Assembly (NCBI RefSeq): GCF_001864935.2
Contig: NZ_CP126267.1
Span: 1,798,001 to 1,862,000 of the forward strand
From: Curtobacterium sp. MCBA15_012
GTDB taxonomy: Bacteria > Actinomycetota > Actinomycetes > Actinomycetales > Microbacteriaceae
Reading direction: 5' to 3'
DNA length: 64,000 nucleotides
The notes under the pieces: model-generated
The model's input: the letters and a program-made list of their open reading frames with translations, nothing else
Told to the model about the DNA's origin: nothing
Databases searched by the model: none
Position numbers and translations under genes: made by a program
Part shown: piece after piece, positions 36,588-45,880 of the stretch
Numbering within the stretch: the first letter of the stretch is position 1
Layout: each line of letters starts with the position of its first letter

Positions 36588-37793
36588 TCAGCTGTCTGGA
36601 CGCCGGTCCGGCTGATCGGGTGCGGGTGGCCCGGTCGTCGTCCGTGGTGCGGGGAGGGTCATCCGGAGCGTGTGGGTCCCGTCGTCGCCGAGGTGCCGTT
36701 CGAGCGACCCGCCCAGGAGTTCCGCCCGTTCCCGCAGCCCGACGAGACCGTGGTGCGCGCTCGGCAGGTCGAGCGGGGGACCCTGTGGCGGCTCGGCGAC
36801 CAGCTCCACGGAGACCCGGGTCCCGGACGTGCTGATCGTCAGGTGCACCGCTGCTCCCGGTGCGTGCTTCCGAGCGTTCGTCAGGCCTTCCTGCACGAGT
36901 CGGAAGACGGCACGCTGCACCGCGGAGGGGAGTGGTCGGTCGAGCTCGACGTGCGTGTCGACGGCGATGCCGCTCTGCTCGAGGAGTCCTGGCAGGTCCG
37001 CGAGGGTGGGTTGTGGAGCGGGCCCGCGGTCGGCGCCACCGGCGGCACGGAGGACCTCGATCATCGCGCGGAGCTCGTCGAGCGTCGTCACGCTGAGCCC
37101 GCGGATGGTGGCGGCGACCCGTCGAGCGGTGGCGTCGGGGGAGGCCACCTGCAGCGCGCCTGCCTGCACCGCGATGAGGCTCACCTGGTTCGAGACGACG
37201 TCGTGCATCTCGCGGGCGAGCACCGCACGTTCGCGTTCGAGGGCGTGCTCGGCTGCGAGACGGGCGCGCTGCTGCTGCAGGGCGGCACGCTCGCGGATCT
37301 CCTGGCGGAGCTCGGCGCCCACGCGGATCGCCACACCAAGTGCCGTCGGCGCTGCCACGTACAGCGCCGAGAAGAGCGCGGCGGTCACCAGCGACTGCAG
37401 GGTCGACAGGTCGAACCGCATCCCCGTCGTCATCCCGCGCCAGGAGGGGGAGCAGCAGAACGCGACCACCGCGGCGCCCACGATCCAGGCGGTGCGGCGC
37501 TCGCTGCGCGCGACGCTGTACAGCGCGAACATGACCGCGAACACCGCGAAGCCCCACTCGAAACCCGGCAGCGCCAGCACCAGGCTGGCGTACGGCCAGC
37601 GACGACGCAGCAGCAAGCCCGCGGCGGCGATCATCGTCAGCACCCACTTCGACGGCGCGTCTGCGTCGCTGTACACGCTCAGCGCGGAGTACGACGCGGA
37701 GACGAGCACGAGCACGACGTCGATCAGGAACGGCGACCACCGGGCACCGCGGTGCGTCCGCCCGGTGTCGCGGCGGTCCTCGTCGGCGGTCAC
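36588..37793 (-). CDS. sensor histidine kinase, NarL/HisKA_3 type
   Basis: Membrane sensor kinase of 401 residues. Four to five hydrophobic segments (about residues 20-165) form the sensor, followed by a coiled region and the HisKA_3 phospho-acceptor His in AREMHDVVSNQ near residue 196. The HATPase_c domain shows VQEGLTNARKHAPG (N-box) and a GLVGLRERAELLGG G-box. No extracytoplasmic domain is evident, so it may sense within the membrane. GTG start overlaps the regulator's TGA (GTGA), so the pair is translationally coupled. Confidence 0.93.
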   Translation of the reverse strand: MTADEDRRDTGRTHRGARWSPFLIDVVLVLVSASYSALSVYSDADAPSKWVLTMIAAAGLLLRRRWPYASLVLALPGFEWGFAVFAVMFALYSVARSERRTAWIVGAAVVAFCCSPSWRGMTTGMRFDLSTLQSLVTAALFSALYVAAPTALGVAIRVGAELRQEIRERAALQQQRARLAAEHALERERAVLAREMHDVVSNQVSLIAVQAGALQVASPDATARRVAATIRGLSVTTLDELRAMIEVLRAAGGADRGPAPQPTLADLPGLLEQSGIAVDTHVELDRPLPSAVQRAVFRLVQEGLTNARKHAPGAAVHLTISTSGTRVSVELVAEPPQGPPLDLPSAHHGLVGLRERAELLGGSLERHLGDDGTHTLRMTLPAPRTTTGPPAPDQPDRRPDS

Positions 37794-38425
37794 CGGTCGA
37801 CCAGTCCGGCGCGGGCTGCGGTCAGTGCGGCGAGCACCCGGCTCCGCACGCCGAGCTTGACGAGTACCGTCCCGACGTCGTCCTTGACGGTGCCGAGGCT
37901 GACCCCGACGGCGTCGGCGATCTCACCGTTCGTGGCACCTTCCGCGACCAGCCGCAGGACGTCCCGTTCCCGGTCCGTCAGGGTCGCGACCCGCGCGCGG
38001 GCGTCCGGGTCGAGCGCCGCGGACGCCAGGACGGTCCGGTTCACGCCCGGGGCGAGCACCGTCCCTCCGGCGGCGAGCGTGTGCACCATCTGCGTGAGCG
38101 CGACCGGGTCGGTGTTCTTCAGGAGGAAGCCCGCGGCGCCGCCACGCAGGGCCGCGGTCAGGTGGTCGTCGCTGTCGAAGGTGGTGAGCATCGCCACGAC
38201 CGGGGCGTCCGGCCGGCCGGTGATCTCGGCCAGCAGCTGCAGGCCGTCCACGTCGGGCATCCGGATGTCGAGCAGCACGACGTCGGGTCGGGCGGTCTCG
38301 ACCGCCTCGAGGGCGTCCGCACCGGAGACGGCTCCGACGACGTCGATCCGGGGGTCGGCGTCGAGGATCATCGACAGGCCGGATCGGACCAGGGTCTCGT
38401 CGTCGACGATGAGCACGGAGGACAC
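37790..38425 (-). CDS. response regulator, NarL/LuxR family
   Basis: Two-domain regulator of 211 residues: receiver with the acidic pair in VDDE, phospho-acceptor Asp in VVLLDIRMPD, Thr in MLTTF and Lys in FLLKN; then a LuxR HTH with LTDRERDVLRLVAEGATNGEIA. The recognition helix is VSLGTVKDDVGTVLVKLG, where Asp-Asp replaces the common Thr-His. Start is the GTG at 38425, after which SSVLIVDD begins; the longer frame has an unlikely Arg/Pro-rich leader. Targets are unknown; no effector operon adjoins. Confidence 0.92.
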   Translation of the reverse strand: MSSVLIVDDETLVRSGLSMILDADPRIDVVGAVSGADALEAVETARPDVVLLDIRMPDVDGLQLLAEITGRPDAPVVAMLTTFDSDDHLTAALRGGAAGFLLKNTDPVALTQMVHTLAAGGTVLAPGVNRTVLASAALDPDARARVATLTDRERDVLRLVAEGATNGEIADAVGVSLGTVKDDVGTVLVKLGVRSRVLAALTAARAGLVDR

Positions 38426-38431
38426 GGACCC

Positions 38432-38437
38432 ATGATC
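38432..38437 (-). promoter_or_regulatory. possible -10 element of the response regulator gene
   Basis: GATCAT on the minus strand, six bases, GTG at 38425. Weak hexamer; included because spacing fits the leaderless pattern. Confidence 0.25.
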
Positions 38438-38564
38438 GTCGCACCTCGCCGCCGCGGCATCCGCCGACACGATCACCGGCGGTGTCCACCCGGTGGTCAG
38501 CGGCAGCCGACCGGCTGCGGGGAGGTGCCGAGGAGCCCGACGGGACCGGCCGGCTGCACCTGAG

Positions 38565-38583
38565 TTGACATAATATGCATTAT
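38565..38583. promoter_or_regulatory. AT-rich palindrome with consensus -35
   Basis: TTGACA at 38565-38570 overlaps the perfect palindrome ATAAT-ATGC-ATTAT (38570-38583), the most AT-rich stretch seen in the window. It lies 145 bases upstream of the response regulator start. No -10 element fits 16-18 bases downstream on the plus strand. Probably an operator. Confidence 0.5.
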
Positions 38584-38654
38584 CGGCGCTCGGCTCGACC
38601 CGGCGCACCGAAGCCTCCGTGGCGATCCGCGAGCAGGACACGCCGACTCCGACG

Positions 38655-38689
38655 ACGGACGCCCGGACCGTCGTGGTCCGGGCGTCCGT
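38655..38689 (-). terminator. terminator of the small acidic protein gene
   Basis: Perfect 15-bp stem (arms ACGGACGCCCGGACC and complement), loop GTCGT, 37 bases past the stop at 38726. Confidence 0.8.
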
Positions 38690-38725
38690 GGTGGTCCCGA
38701 CGGGCCGCGCCCGCCGGTCACGAGC

Positions 38726-38890
38726 TCAGTGCTCGGGGGTCTCGTCCCCGGTGGGCACGTCGTCCGCGTCGATCTCGAGCGCGGCCTGCTCCTCGCCGTG
38801 CTCCTCGAGGTCGGGGCGGTCCGTGTCGGGCTGCTCGGGTGCCTCTGCCTGCGTGGTCTCTTCTGCCGGGTCCGGCTGGCTGTACGTCAT
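38726..38890 (-). CDS. small acidic protein, unknown function
   Basis: Predicted product of 54 residues, strongly acidic (about 18 Asp/Glu against 2 Arg and no Lys), beginning MTYSQPDPAEETTQ and ending VPTGDETPEH. No membrane segment or cysteine; likely disordered. I accept it as a gene because TAGCGT lies 7 bases before the ATG (leaderless promoter) and a strong terminator follows. No family recognised. Confidence 0.6.
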   Translation of the reverse strand: MTYSQPDPAEETTQAEAPEQPDTDRPDLEEHGEEQAALEIDADDVPTGDETPEH

Positions 38891-38897
38891 GCCGCGG

Positions 38898-38903
38898 ACG
38901 CTA
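38898..38903 (-). promoter_or_regulatory. -10 element of the small acidic gene, leaderless
   Basis: TAGCGT on the minus strand, seven bases, ATG at 38890. Confidence 0.45.
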
Positions 38904-38980
38904 CTCCCGACCACCCTGGGTGGTCGGGCGGTGCGCGACCCGGCCACCTGCGGCGCCGGCAGCCACCGCGTTGTCGCGAC

Positions 38981-39054
38981 CCGCGCCTCCAGACCGGCCC
39001 GACCACGCGCCCGACGGGAGGCGCGGCGCGGCCCCGGCACGCGTCGCCCGTCGG
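38981..39054. repeat. clustered palindrome-family elements
   Basis: CCGCGCCTCC at 38981-38990 is complementary to GGAGGCGCGG at 39017-39026, and CCGACGGG at 39011-39018 to CCCGTCGG at 39047-39054. Alternative foldings are therefore possible next to the perfect hairpin at 39070-39111. Confidence 0.7.
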
Positions 39055-39069
39055 ACGCGGGTGGTGGAC

Positions 39070-39111
39070 GGACGGGAGGCGCGTGGCGATGCCGCCACGC
39101 GCCTCCCGTCC
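39070..39111 (-). terminator. terminator of the membrane protein gene, palindrome family
   Basis: Perfect 18-bp stem, left arm GGACGGGAGGCGCGTGGC, 6-base loop, 14 bases past the stop at 39125. Confidence 0.85.
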
Positions 39112-39124
39112 GCCCGCGGTCGCG

Positions 39125-39433
39125 TCAGTTCGTGCCGAGCTGCGTCAGCGCGACGGCAGCCAGGATGTAGCCGATGATGCCGAGCACGATCGCGATCGCC
39201 GACAGGATGATGCCGGCGAGCGTCATGCCGCGCGACAGTCCACGGCGACGCGCGATGATGCCGAGCACGAGGCCGACGACGCCGGCGACGATGCCGACGA
39301 GCGCGATGATCAACCCGAAGACGACGCCGACGATGCCGAGGACGAGCGAGCCGACGGCGAGCCCGTTGCCGCCGCTCTTCGCGGGTGCGCCGCCGGGAGC
39401 GTTCGGTGCCGGCGGGTATCCGTTGGTGGACAT
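39125..39433 (-). CDS. small two- to three-helix membrane protein (DUF4190-like)
   Basis: Protein of 102 residues with a Pro/Ala/Gly-rich cytosolic N-terminus (MSTNGYPPAPNAPGG), then long Gly/Val/Ile helices split by the basic turn ARRRGLSRG. This is the layout of DUF4190-type actinobacterial proteins; function unknown. GAGGAGTGACC precedes the ATG. Monocistronic, with its own terminator. Confidence 0.8.
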   Translation of the reverse strand: MSTNGYPPAPNAPGGAPAKSGGNGLAVGSLVLGIVGVVFGLIIALVGIVAGVVGLVLGIIARRRGLSRGMTLAGIILSAIAIVLGIIGYILAAVALTQLGTN

Positions 39434-39533
39434 GGTCACTCCTCGTGTCGTGGCCCGCCGTGCGGGTGCACGCGACCGTCGGCGCTCACGGTAGGCGCTT
39501 CCCGCCGCGCCCGTTCGCCGCGGCACCGGCCGG

Positions 39534-41897
<2,364 letters not shown>

Positions 41898-41959
41898 GTC
41901 AGGACGCTACTGCTCCGCGCCCCGCCCCCGCCACCCCCGGTCGGTGCCGGGGTCGGGCT

Positions 41960-42427
41960 TCAGACCGTGCCCGACCGCGCGGCGTGACGGCGCACGAGCT
42001 CCGGGAGCTCGGTAGGTTCGAACGGCTCGTCGGTGGCGTCGAGCTCGTCGGCGGTCCACCAGCGGGACGCGAGGATGTCGACGCGCTCGTCGTCGGTCCA
42101 GCCCGCCTCGGACAGCACGAAGCCCGGCGTGCGGACGACGTAGAACTCGCTGTGCCCGCGGTCGTGGTCGGCGAGGTCCCACTCGACGGTGAAGTCCCAC
42201 GTCCACACCGGCTCGCCCGGGTCGTCGACGACGATGCCGGTCTCCTCGCGGAGCTCGCGCACCGCCGCGACCCGGTGCGACTCCCCCGGGTCGACGCCGC
42301 CGCCGGGCGTGATCCAGCGGTGGGACCCGTCGGACGACGGCGACCGCGTGTCCATCAGGAACACACGGTCGTCGGGGTCGAGGAGGATGATCCTGGAGGA
42401 ACGGCGCAGGCCGGGCTTGGCGGTCAC
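41960..42427 (-). CDS. NUDIX hydrolase
   Basis: Protein of 155 residues with a complete Nudix box GGGVDPGESHRVAAVRELREETGI near residue 43 (key residues G-x5-E-x7-REVxEE-type, here RELREETGI). Hydrolyses a nucleoside diphosphate-linked compound; the substrate is unknown. The GTG at 42427 is chosen because TAGCGT ends 7 bases before it; a GTG at 42433 would be only 1 base from the -10. Single gene on minus. Confidence 0.9.
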   Translation of the reverse strand: MTAKPGLRRSSRIILLDPDDRVFLMDTRSPSSDGSHRWITPGGGVDPGESHRVAAVRELREETGIVVDDPGEPVWTWDFTVEWDLADHDRGHSEFYVVRTPGFVLSEAGWTDDERVDILASRWWTADELDATDEPFEPTELPELVRRHAARSGTV

Positions 42428-42434
42428 GTCCACG

Positions 42435-42440
42435 ACGCTA
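42435..42440 (-). promoter_or_regulatory. -10 element of the NUDIX gene, leaderless
   Basis: TAGCGT on the minus strand, seven bases, GTG at 42427. Confidence 0.45.
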
Positions 42441-42508
42441 GCCGGTCGGACGGTGGTCGCGCTGGCAGATCGACTCGCCGTCTCGTGCGGGTCGCGACCG
42501 GCGCGGAC

Positions 42509-42580
42509 GCGCCGTCGGGCTGCCGCGCCGTCGGGCTGCCGCGCCGTCGGGCTGCCGCGCCGTCGGGCTGCCGCGCCGTC
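42509..42580 (+). repeat. 16-bp tandem repeat between NUDIX and SDR genes
   Basis: Four identical 16-base units GCGCCGTCGGGCTGCC (42509-42524, 42525-42540, 42541-42556, 42557-42572) and a half unit running into the SDR stop codon. Confidence 0.95.
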
Positions 42581-43340
42581 AGGCGGTGAAGCCGCTGACG
42601 TCGCCGACGAGCTTGGTGTGGTCGGCCGGGATCGGCTCCACCGCGGCGAGGGCGATCTCGGCCGCGAACTCGGACACGCTGTAGAGCTTGCCGACCTCCT
42701 GGCGTCGGCCCTCGATCGCGCCGGGGTTCAGGCGGTTGAGGAGCGTCGCGGTGATCGTGCCCTCGATCATGTCGCCGGAGACGACCACGAACTCGATGCC
42801 GACGGCCTCGAGCTGCGGGATGAGCTCGCGCAGGGCGAGCTCGCCCGCGCGCTTGCTCTTCGCGACCGGGACGTACTCGTCCATCGTCTCGGCGGTCTCG
42901 ACGAAGTGGGCCTGGTGGCTCGTGACGAAGACGACGCGGGAGCCGGCCGGCATGTGCGGCACGGCGGTCTGGAGCATGTCGACCTGGGCGTCGCGGTTCA
43001 GGCGGAGGGCGTAGTCCTCGCCGAGGCCGCTCTCCATGCCGCCGGAGGCGTTGAGGACGAGCAGGTCGATGCCGCCCCACTCGGCCACGACCGCGTCGAC
43101 CATCGCCTGCACCGACTCGTGGTCGGTGAGGTCGGCGCCGATCGCCAGGGCAGCGCCGCCGTCCGCGACGATCTTCTCGGCGATCTGCTCTGCGCGACGC
43201 GCCTTGTTGCGGTAGTTGACGACGACCTTCGCGCCGGCCTCGGCCAGGTACCCGACCGTGTCGGCGCCGATCCCGCGCGACGAACCCGTGACGAGTGCGC
43301 GCGTGTCGGCGAGGGATCCGGGGGCGAGGGGGTTCGTCAC
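42579..43340 (-). CDS. SDR family oxidoreductase with shifted active-site tyrosine
   Basis: Short-chain dehydrogenase of 253 residues. Cofactor motif ALVTGSSRGIGADT near residue 15 and LVLNASGG in place of NNAG are clear, and Ser is in VTSHQAHF. The canonical YxxxK is not met: the sequence reads EYVPVAKSKRAGE, with Tyr five residues before the first Lys and seven before the second. A related actinobacterial subgroup shares this as I recall. GTG start with GGAGAA 8 bases upstream. Substrate unknown. Confidence 0.85.
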   Translation of the reverse strand: MTNPLAPGSLADTRALVTGSSRGIGADTVGYLAEAGAKVVVNYRNKARRAEQIAEKIVADGGAALAIGADLTDHESVQAMVDAVVAEWGGIDLLVLNASGGMESGLGEDYALRLNRDAQVDMLQTAVPHMPAGSRVVFVTSHQAHFVETAETMDEYVPVAKSKRAGELALRELIPQLEAVGIEFVVVSGDMIEGTITATLLNRLNPGAIEGRRQEVGKLYSVSEFAAEIALAAVEPIPADHTKLVGDVSGFTA

Positions 43341-43617
43341 AGTCGTGTTCTCCAGGTCGCGGTACCGGCCGGTCGGCCGCCGACGAGCCTACCGCCCGGA
43401 CCGACCACCACCGAGTCGACCGGCACCGAGCCGTCCCCTGCCGTGCGGTGCCGTCCGGTCCGGGACCGCGCCGAGCGGTGCCGAACGGTGCCGGGCGGTC
43501 CGTAACCGCGCCGTAGGTGGTCAGCCGACCCGGCGGGTGGACCGGTACCGTGGAGGCAAGAACACCGGCCGTCGCGACGCTGCACGCCGGAGCGCGCGAC
43601 CGAGGGAGGGAGATCGC
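43341..43617. other. intergenic region upstream of nfeD
   Basis: Divergent region of 277 bases between the SDR (-) and nfeD (+). It holds several GGTGCCG/CGGTCCG-type short repeats and a possible -10 TACCGT near 43547 followed by a leader to the GGGAGGGA ribosome-binding site. No gene recognised. Confidence 0.35.
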
Positions 43618-44088
43618 GTGAACATCGACTGGATCCAGACGGTCGTCTGGATCGGACTGACGCTGCTGCTGGGGGTCGTCGAGGTCTTCACCCTCGACTT
43701 CGTCTTCCTCATGCTCGCGGCGGGCGCGGCCGGCGGACTGATCGCCGGCCTGGTCGGCGCACCGTGGTGGCTGTCGGCCATCGTGGCCGCCGGGGTCGCG
43801 CTGCTCCTGCTCGCCGTCGTCCGCCCGCGCCTCCTCGTCGCCCTCGGCCGCAACGCCGATCCGCACCGCACCAACGTCGAGGGGCTCATCGGCCTCCCCG
43901 GGACCGTGGCCGTGGCCTTCACCACGTCCGCCCCCGGACAGGTCCGGCTCGCGAACGGCGAGACCTGGAGCGCCCGGCTCGCCGCCGACTCCCCCGACCG
44001 CACACCGCCGCTCGGCACCCCCGTGGTCGTCGAGTCCATCGAGGGGTCGACAGCCGTCGTCCGCCTCGGAGAAAGGGCCACCAAGTGA
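43618..44088 (+). CDS. NfeD family membrane protein
   Basis: Short NfeD-like protein of 156 residues with three hydrophobic segments (about 8-30, 32-46, 50-70) and a C-terminal OB fold beginning GRNADPHRTNVEGLIGLPG. NfeD partners SPFH proteins in membrane microdomain organisation or quality control, and here the SPFH gene follows with a 4-base overlap. GTG start with GGGAGGGA. No serine-protease domain is present, so it is the short class (NfeD1b). Confidence 0.92.
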   Translation: MNIDWIQTVVWIGLTLLLGVVEVFTLDFVFLMLAAGAAGGLIAGLVGAPWWLSAIVAAGVALLLLAVVRPRLLVALGRNADPHRTNVEGLIGLPGTVAVAFTTSAPGQVRLANGETWSARLAADSPDRTPPLGTPVVVESIEGSTAVVRLGERATK

Positions 44089-45260
44089 CCATCTCAGCCG
44101 GGACGATCGCACTGCTCGTCCTCGTCCTCGTCGTCGTGATCTTCGTGATCGTCGTCCTGTCCCGCGCCATCCGGATCGTCCCCCAGGCGACCGCGGGCAT
44201 CGTGGAACGCCTCGGGAAGTACCACAAGACCCTCAACCCCGGGTTGAACCTCCTGGTCCCGTTCATCGACCGTCTCCGCCCGCTGCTCGACATGCGCGAG
44301 CAGGTCGTGTCCTTCCCGCCGCAGCCGGTGATCACCGAGGACAACCTCGTCGTGTCGATCGACACCGTCGTCTACTTCCAGGTCACCGACGCGCGCGCCG
44401 CGACCTACGAGATCGCGAACTACCTCGGCGCCGTCGAGCAGCTCACGACGACCACGCTCCGCAACGTCGTCGGCGGTCTGAACCTCGAGGAGGCGCTGAC
44501 GAGCCGCGACAACATCAACGGCCAGCTCCGCGTCGTCCTCGACGAGGCGACCGGCAAGTGGGGCATCCGCGTCGGCCGGGTCGAGCTCAAGGCGATCGAG
44601 CCGCCCGTGTCCATCCAGGACGCCATGGAGCAGCAGCTCCGCGCCGAGCGCAGCCGTCGTGCGGCGATCCTGCAGGCCGAGGGCACGAAGCAGTCGCAGA
44701 TCCTCGAGGCGGAGGGCCAGCGGCAGGCCGCGATCCTCGCCGCCGAGGGTGACGCCAAGGCGCAGGTCCTCCGCGCCGAGGGCGAGGCCCAGGCCATCGC
44801 GACCGTCTTCGAGACGATCCACACGGGCGACCCGGACGAGAAGCTGCTCTCGTACCAGTACCTGCAGACCCTGCCGAAGATCGCCGAGGGCACCGCGAAC
44901 AAGCTCTGGATGATCCCGAGCGAGTTCACCGAGGCGCTGTCGGGCATCGCGAAGGGCTTCACCGCGGGACGCTCGGGCTCCGGCCCGGTCACCGGTGGTG
45001 CCGGCGGGACGGACTTCCTGTCCCGGATCTCCGCACTCGCGAACGAGAGCCTCGCCAACACCGCGTCCGCCGGTGCCGCCGGGTCGGACCCCCGACCGGA
45101 CGCGACCGCCGCGGACATCGTGCCCGACGCCGCGATCGACGAACGGCTCGCGGAGTCGAACCGCAGTGTCGACGAGAAGATCGCCGCGGCCGACGAGGCC
45201 GCACGGGGCGCGGCCGGTTCGACGACCGACCCGAGCACGGGGCAGGGCACGCCCGCCTGA
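44085..45260 (+). CDS. SPFH/band 7 domain protein (stomatin-like, QmcA family)
   Basis: Membrane-anchored scaffold protein of 391 residues. An N-terminal helix (GTIALLVLVLVVVIFVIVVL) precedes the SPFH domain (IRIVPQATAGIVERLGKY, ITEDNLVVSIDTVVYFQVTD) and a coiled coil rich in Ala/Glu/Gln with repeated QAEG/EAEG/RAEG steps (about 195-235). A 100-residue Ala/Gly/Asp-rich tail follows. Works with the co-encoded NfeD by inference. GTG start overlaps the nfeD stop. Confidence 0.93.
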   Translation: MTISAGTIALLVLVLVVVIFVIVVLSRAIRIVPQATAGIVERLGKYHKTLNPGLNLLVPFIDRLRPLLDMREQVVSFPPQPVITEDNLVVSIDTVVYFQVTDARAATYEIANYLGAVEQLTTTTLRNVVGGLNLEEALTSRDNINGQLRVVLDEATGKWGIRVGRVELKAIEPPVSIQDAMEQQLRAERSRRAAILQAEGTKQSQILEAEGQRQAAILAAEGDAKAQVLRAEGEAQAIATVFETIHTGDPDEKLLSYQYLQTLPKIAEGTANKLWMIPSEFTEALSGIAKGFTAGRSGSGPVTGGAGGTDFLSRISALANESLANTASAGAAGSDPRPDATAADIVPDAAIDERLAESNRSVDEKIAAADEAARGAAGSTTDPSTGQGTPA

Positions 45261-45273
45261 GCACACCCGCACG

Positions 45274-45319
45274 CACGACGACGTCCGTCCCGGATCGATC
45301 CGGGACGGGCGTCGTCGTG
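45274..45319. terminator. bidirectional terminator between SPFH gene and rbpA
   Basis: Twenty-three-base arms meeting at a GATC/GATC centre, with one G-T pair. Starts 14 bases after the SPFH stop and 11 bases past the rbpA stop, serving both convergent genes. Confidence 0.88.
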
Positions 45320-45329
45320 TGTGGTGCGG

Positions 45330-45680
45330 TCAGGCGCCGCGTCGGGCCCGGAGGACCTGCAGGCGTTCCTGCAGGAGTTCCTCGAGCTCCTCGCGGGACC
45401 GCCGCTCGAGCAGCATGTCCCAGTGGGTCCTCGGCGCCTTGACGTCCTCGGCCGCGACCTCGACGGGGATCCCGTCATCGCCGAGGAGTCGACCCTCACG
45501 TCCGGAACGGGGCTCGGACCAGTTCGCGGGGACGTCCGCGTCGGCCGAGAACACGATGTCGAACGTCTCGCCCGACTCGGTCTGGTAGACCGCACGCTTG
45601 CGGTCCGAGAGCTCGACGCCCTCTTCGCTCTGGAGACTCTGGCTCCCGAGCCGCATGCCGCGGAGACTCCGATCAGCCAT
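45330..45680 (-). CDS. rbpA: RNA polymerase-binding protein RbpA
   Basis: Actinobacteria-specific activator that binds RNA polymerase and principal sigma factors and stabilises open complexes. The 116-residue protein has the N-terminal MADRSLRGMRLGSQS segment, a core near VYQTESGETFDIVFSADADVP and the C-terminal sigma-interaction helix THWDMLLERRSREELEELL. The core shows no zinc cysteines, as in zinc-free homologues. GAGAGGAG precedes the ATG. Monocistronic. Confidence 0.95.
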   Translation of the reverse strand: MADRSLRGMRLGSQSLQSEEGVELSDRKRAVYQTESGETFDIVFSADADVPANWSEPRSGREGRLLGDDGIPVEVAAEDVKAPRTHWDMLLERRSREELEELLQERLQVLRARRGA

Positions 45681-45830
45681 GTGTGTGCTCCTCTCGCTCG
45701 TCTGCCCTCCCCAACACTGTCCCACGCAGCATCAATCCCGGTGGGGCGCATTCACAGACCGTTCCCAGTGGGTGGTCGCGGCGGGCTTCCGGGACCGCGC
45801 AGCGTCGACCCGCCGGCGCGTGCGGACGTC

Positions 45831-45880
45831 GTCAGGGCCGGGCGGCGGTCGAGGTGGTCAGGGCCGGACGGTGGTCGACC
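45831..45880 (+). repeat. imperfect duplication of the lnt 3' end
   Basis: GTCAGGGCCGG starts units at 45831 and 45857, continuing with similar GGCGGTCGA/ACGGTGGTCGA sequence. The second unit contains the lnt stop codon (minus strand), the first lies just beyond it. Confidence 0.6.

Noticed and set aside
42509..42580. CRISPR-like array
   Set aside because: Units are directly adjacent with no spacers, so it is a simple tandem repeat.
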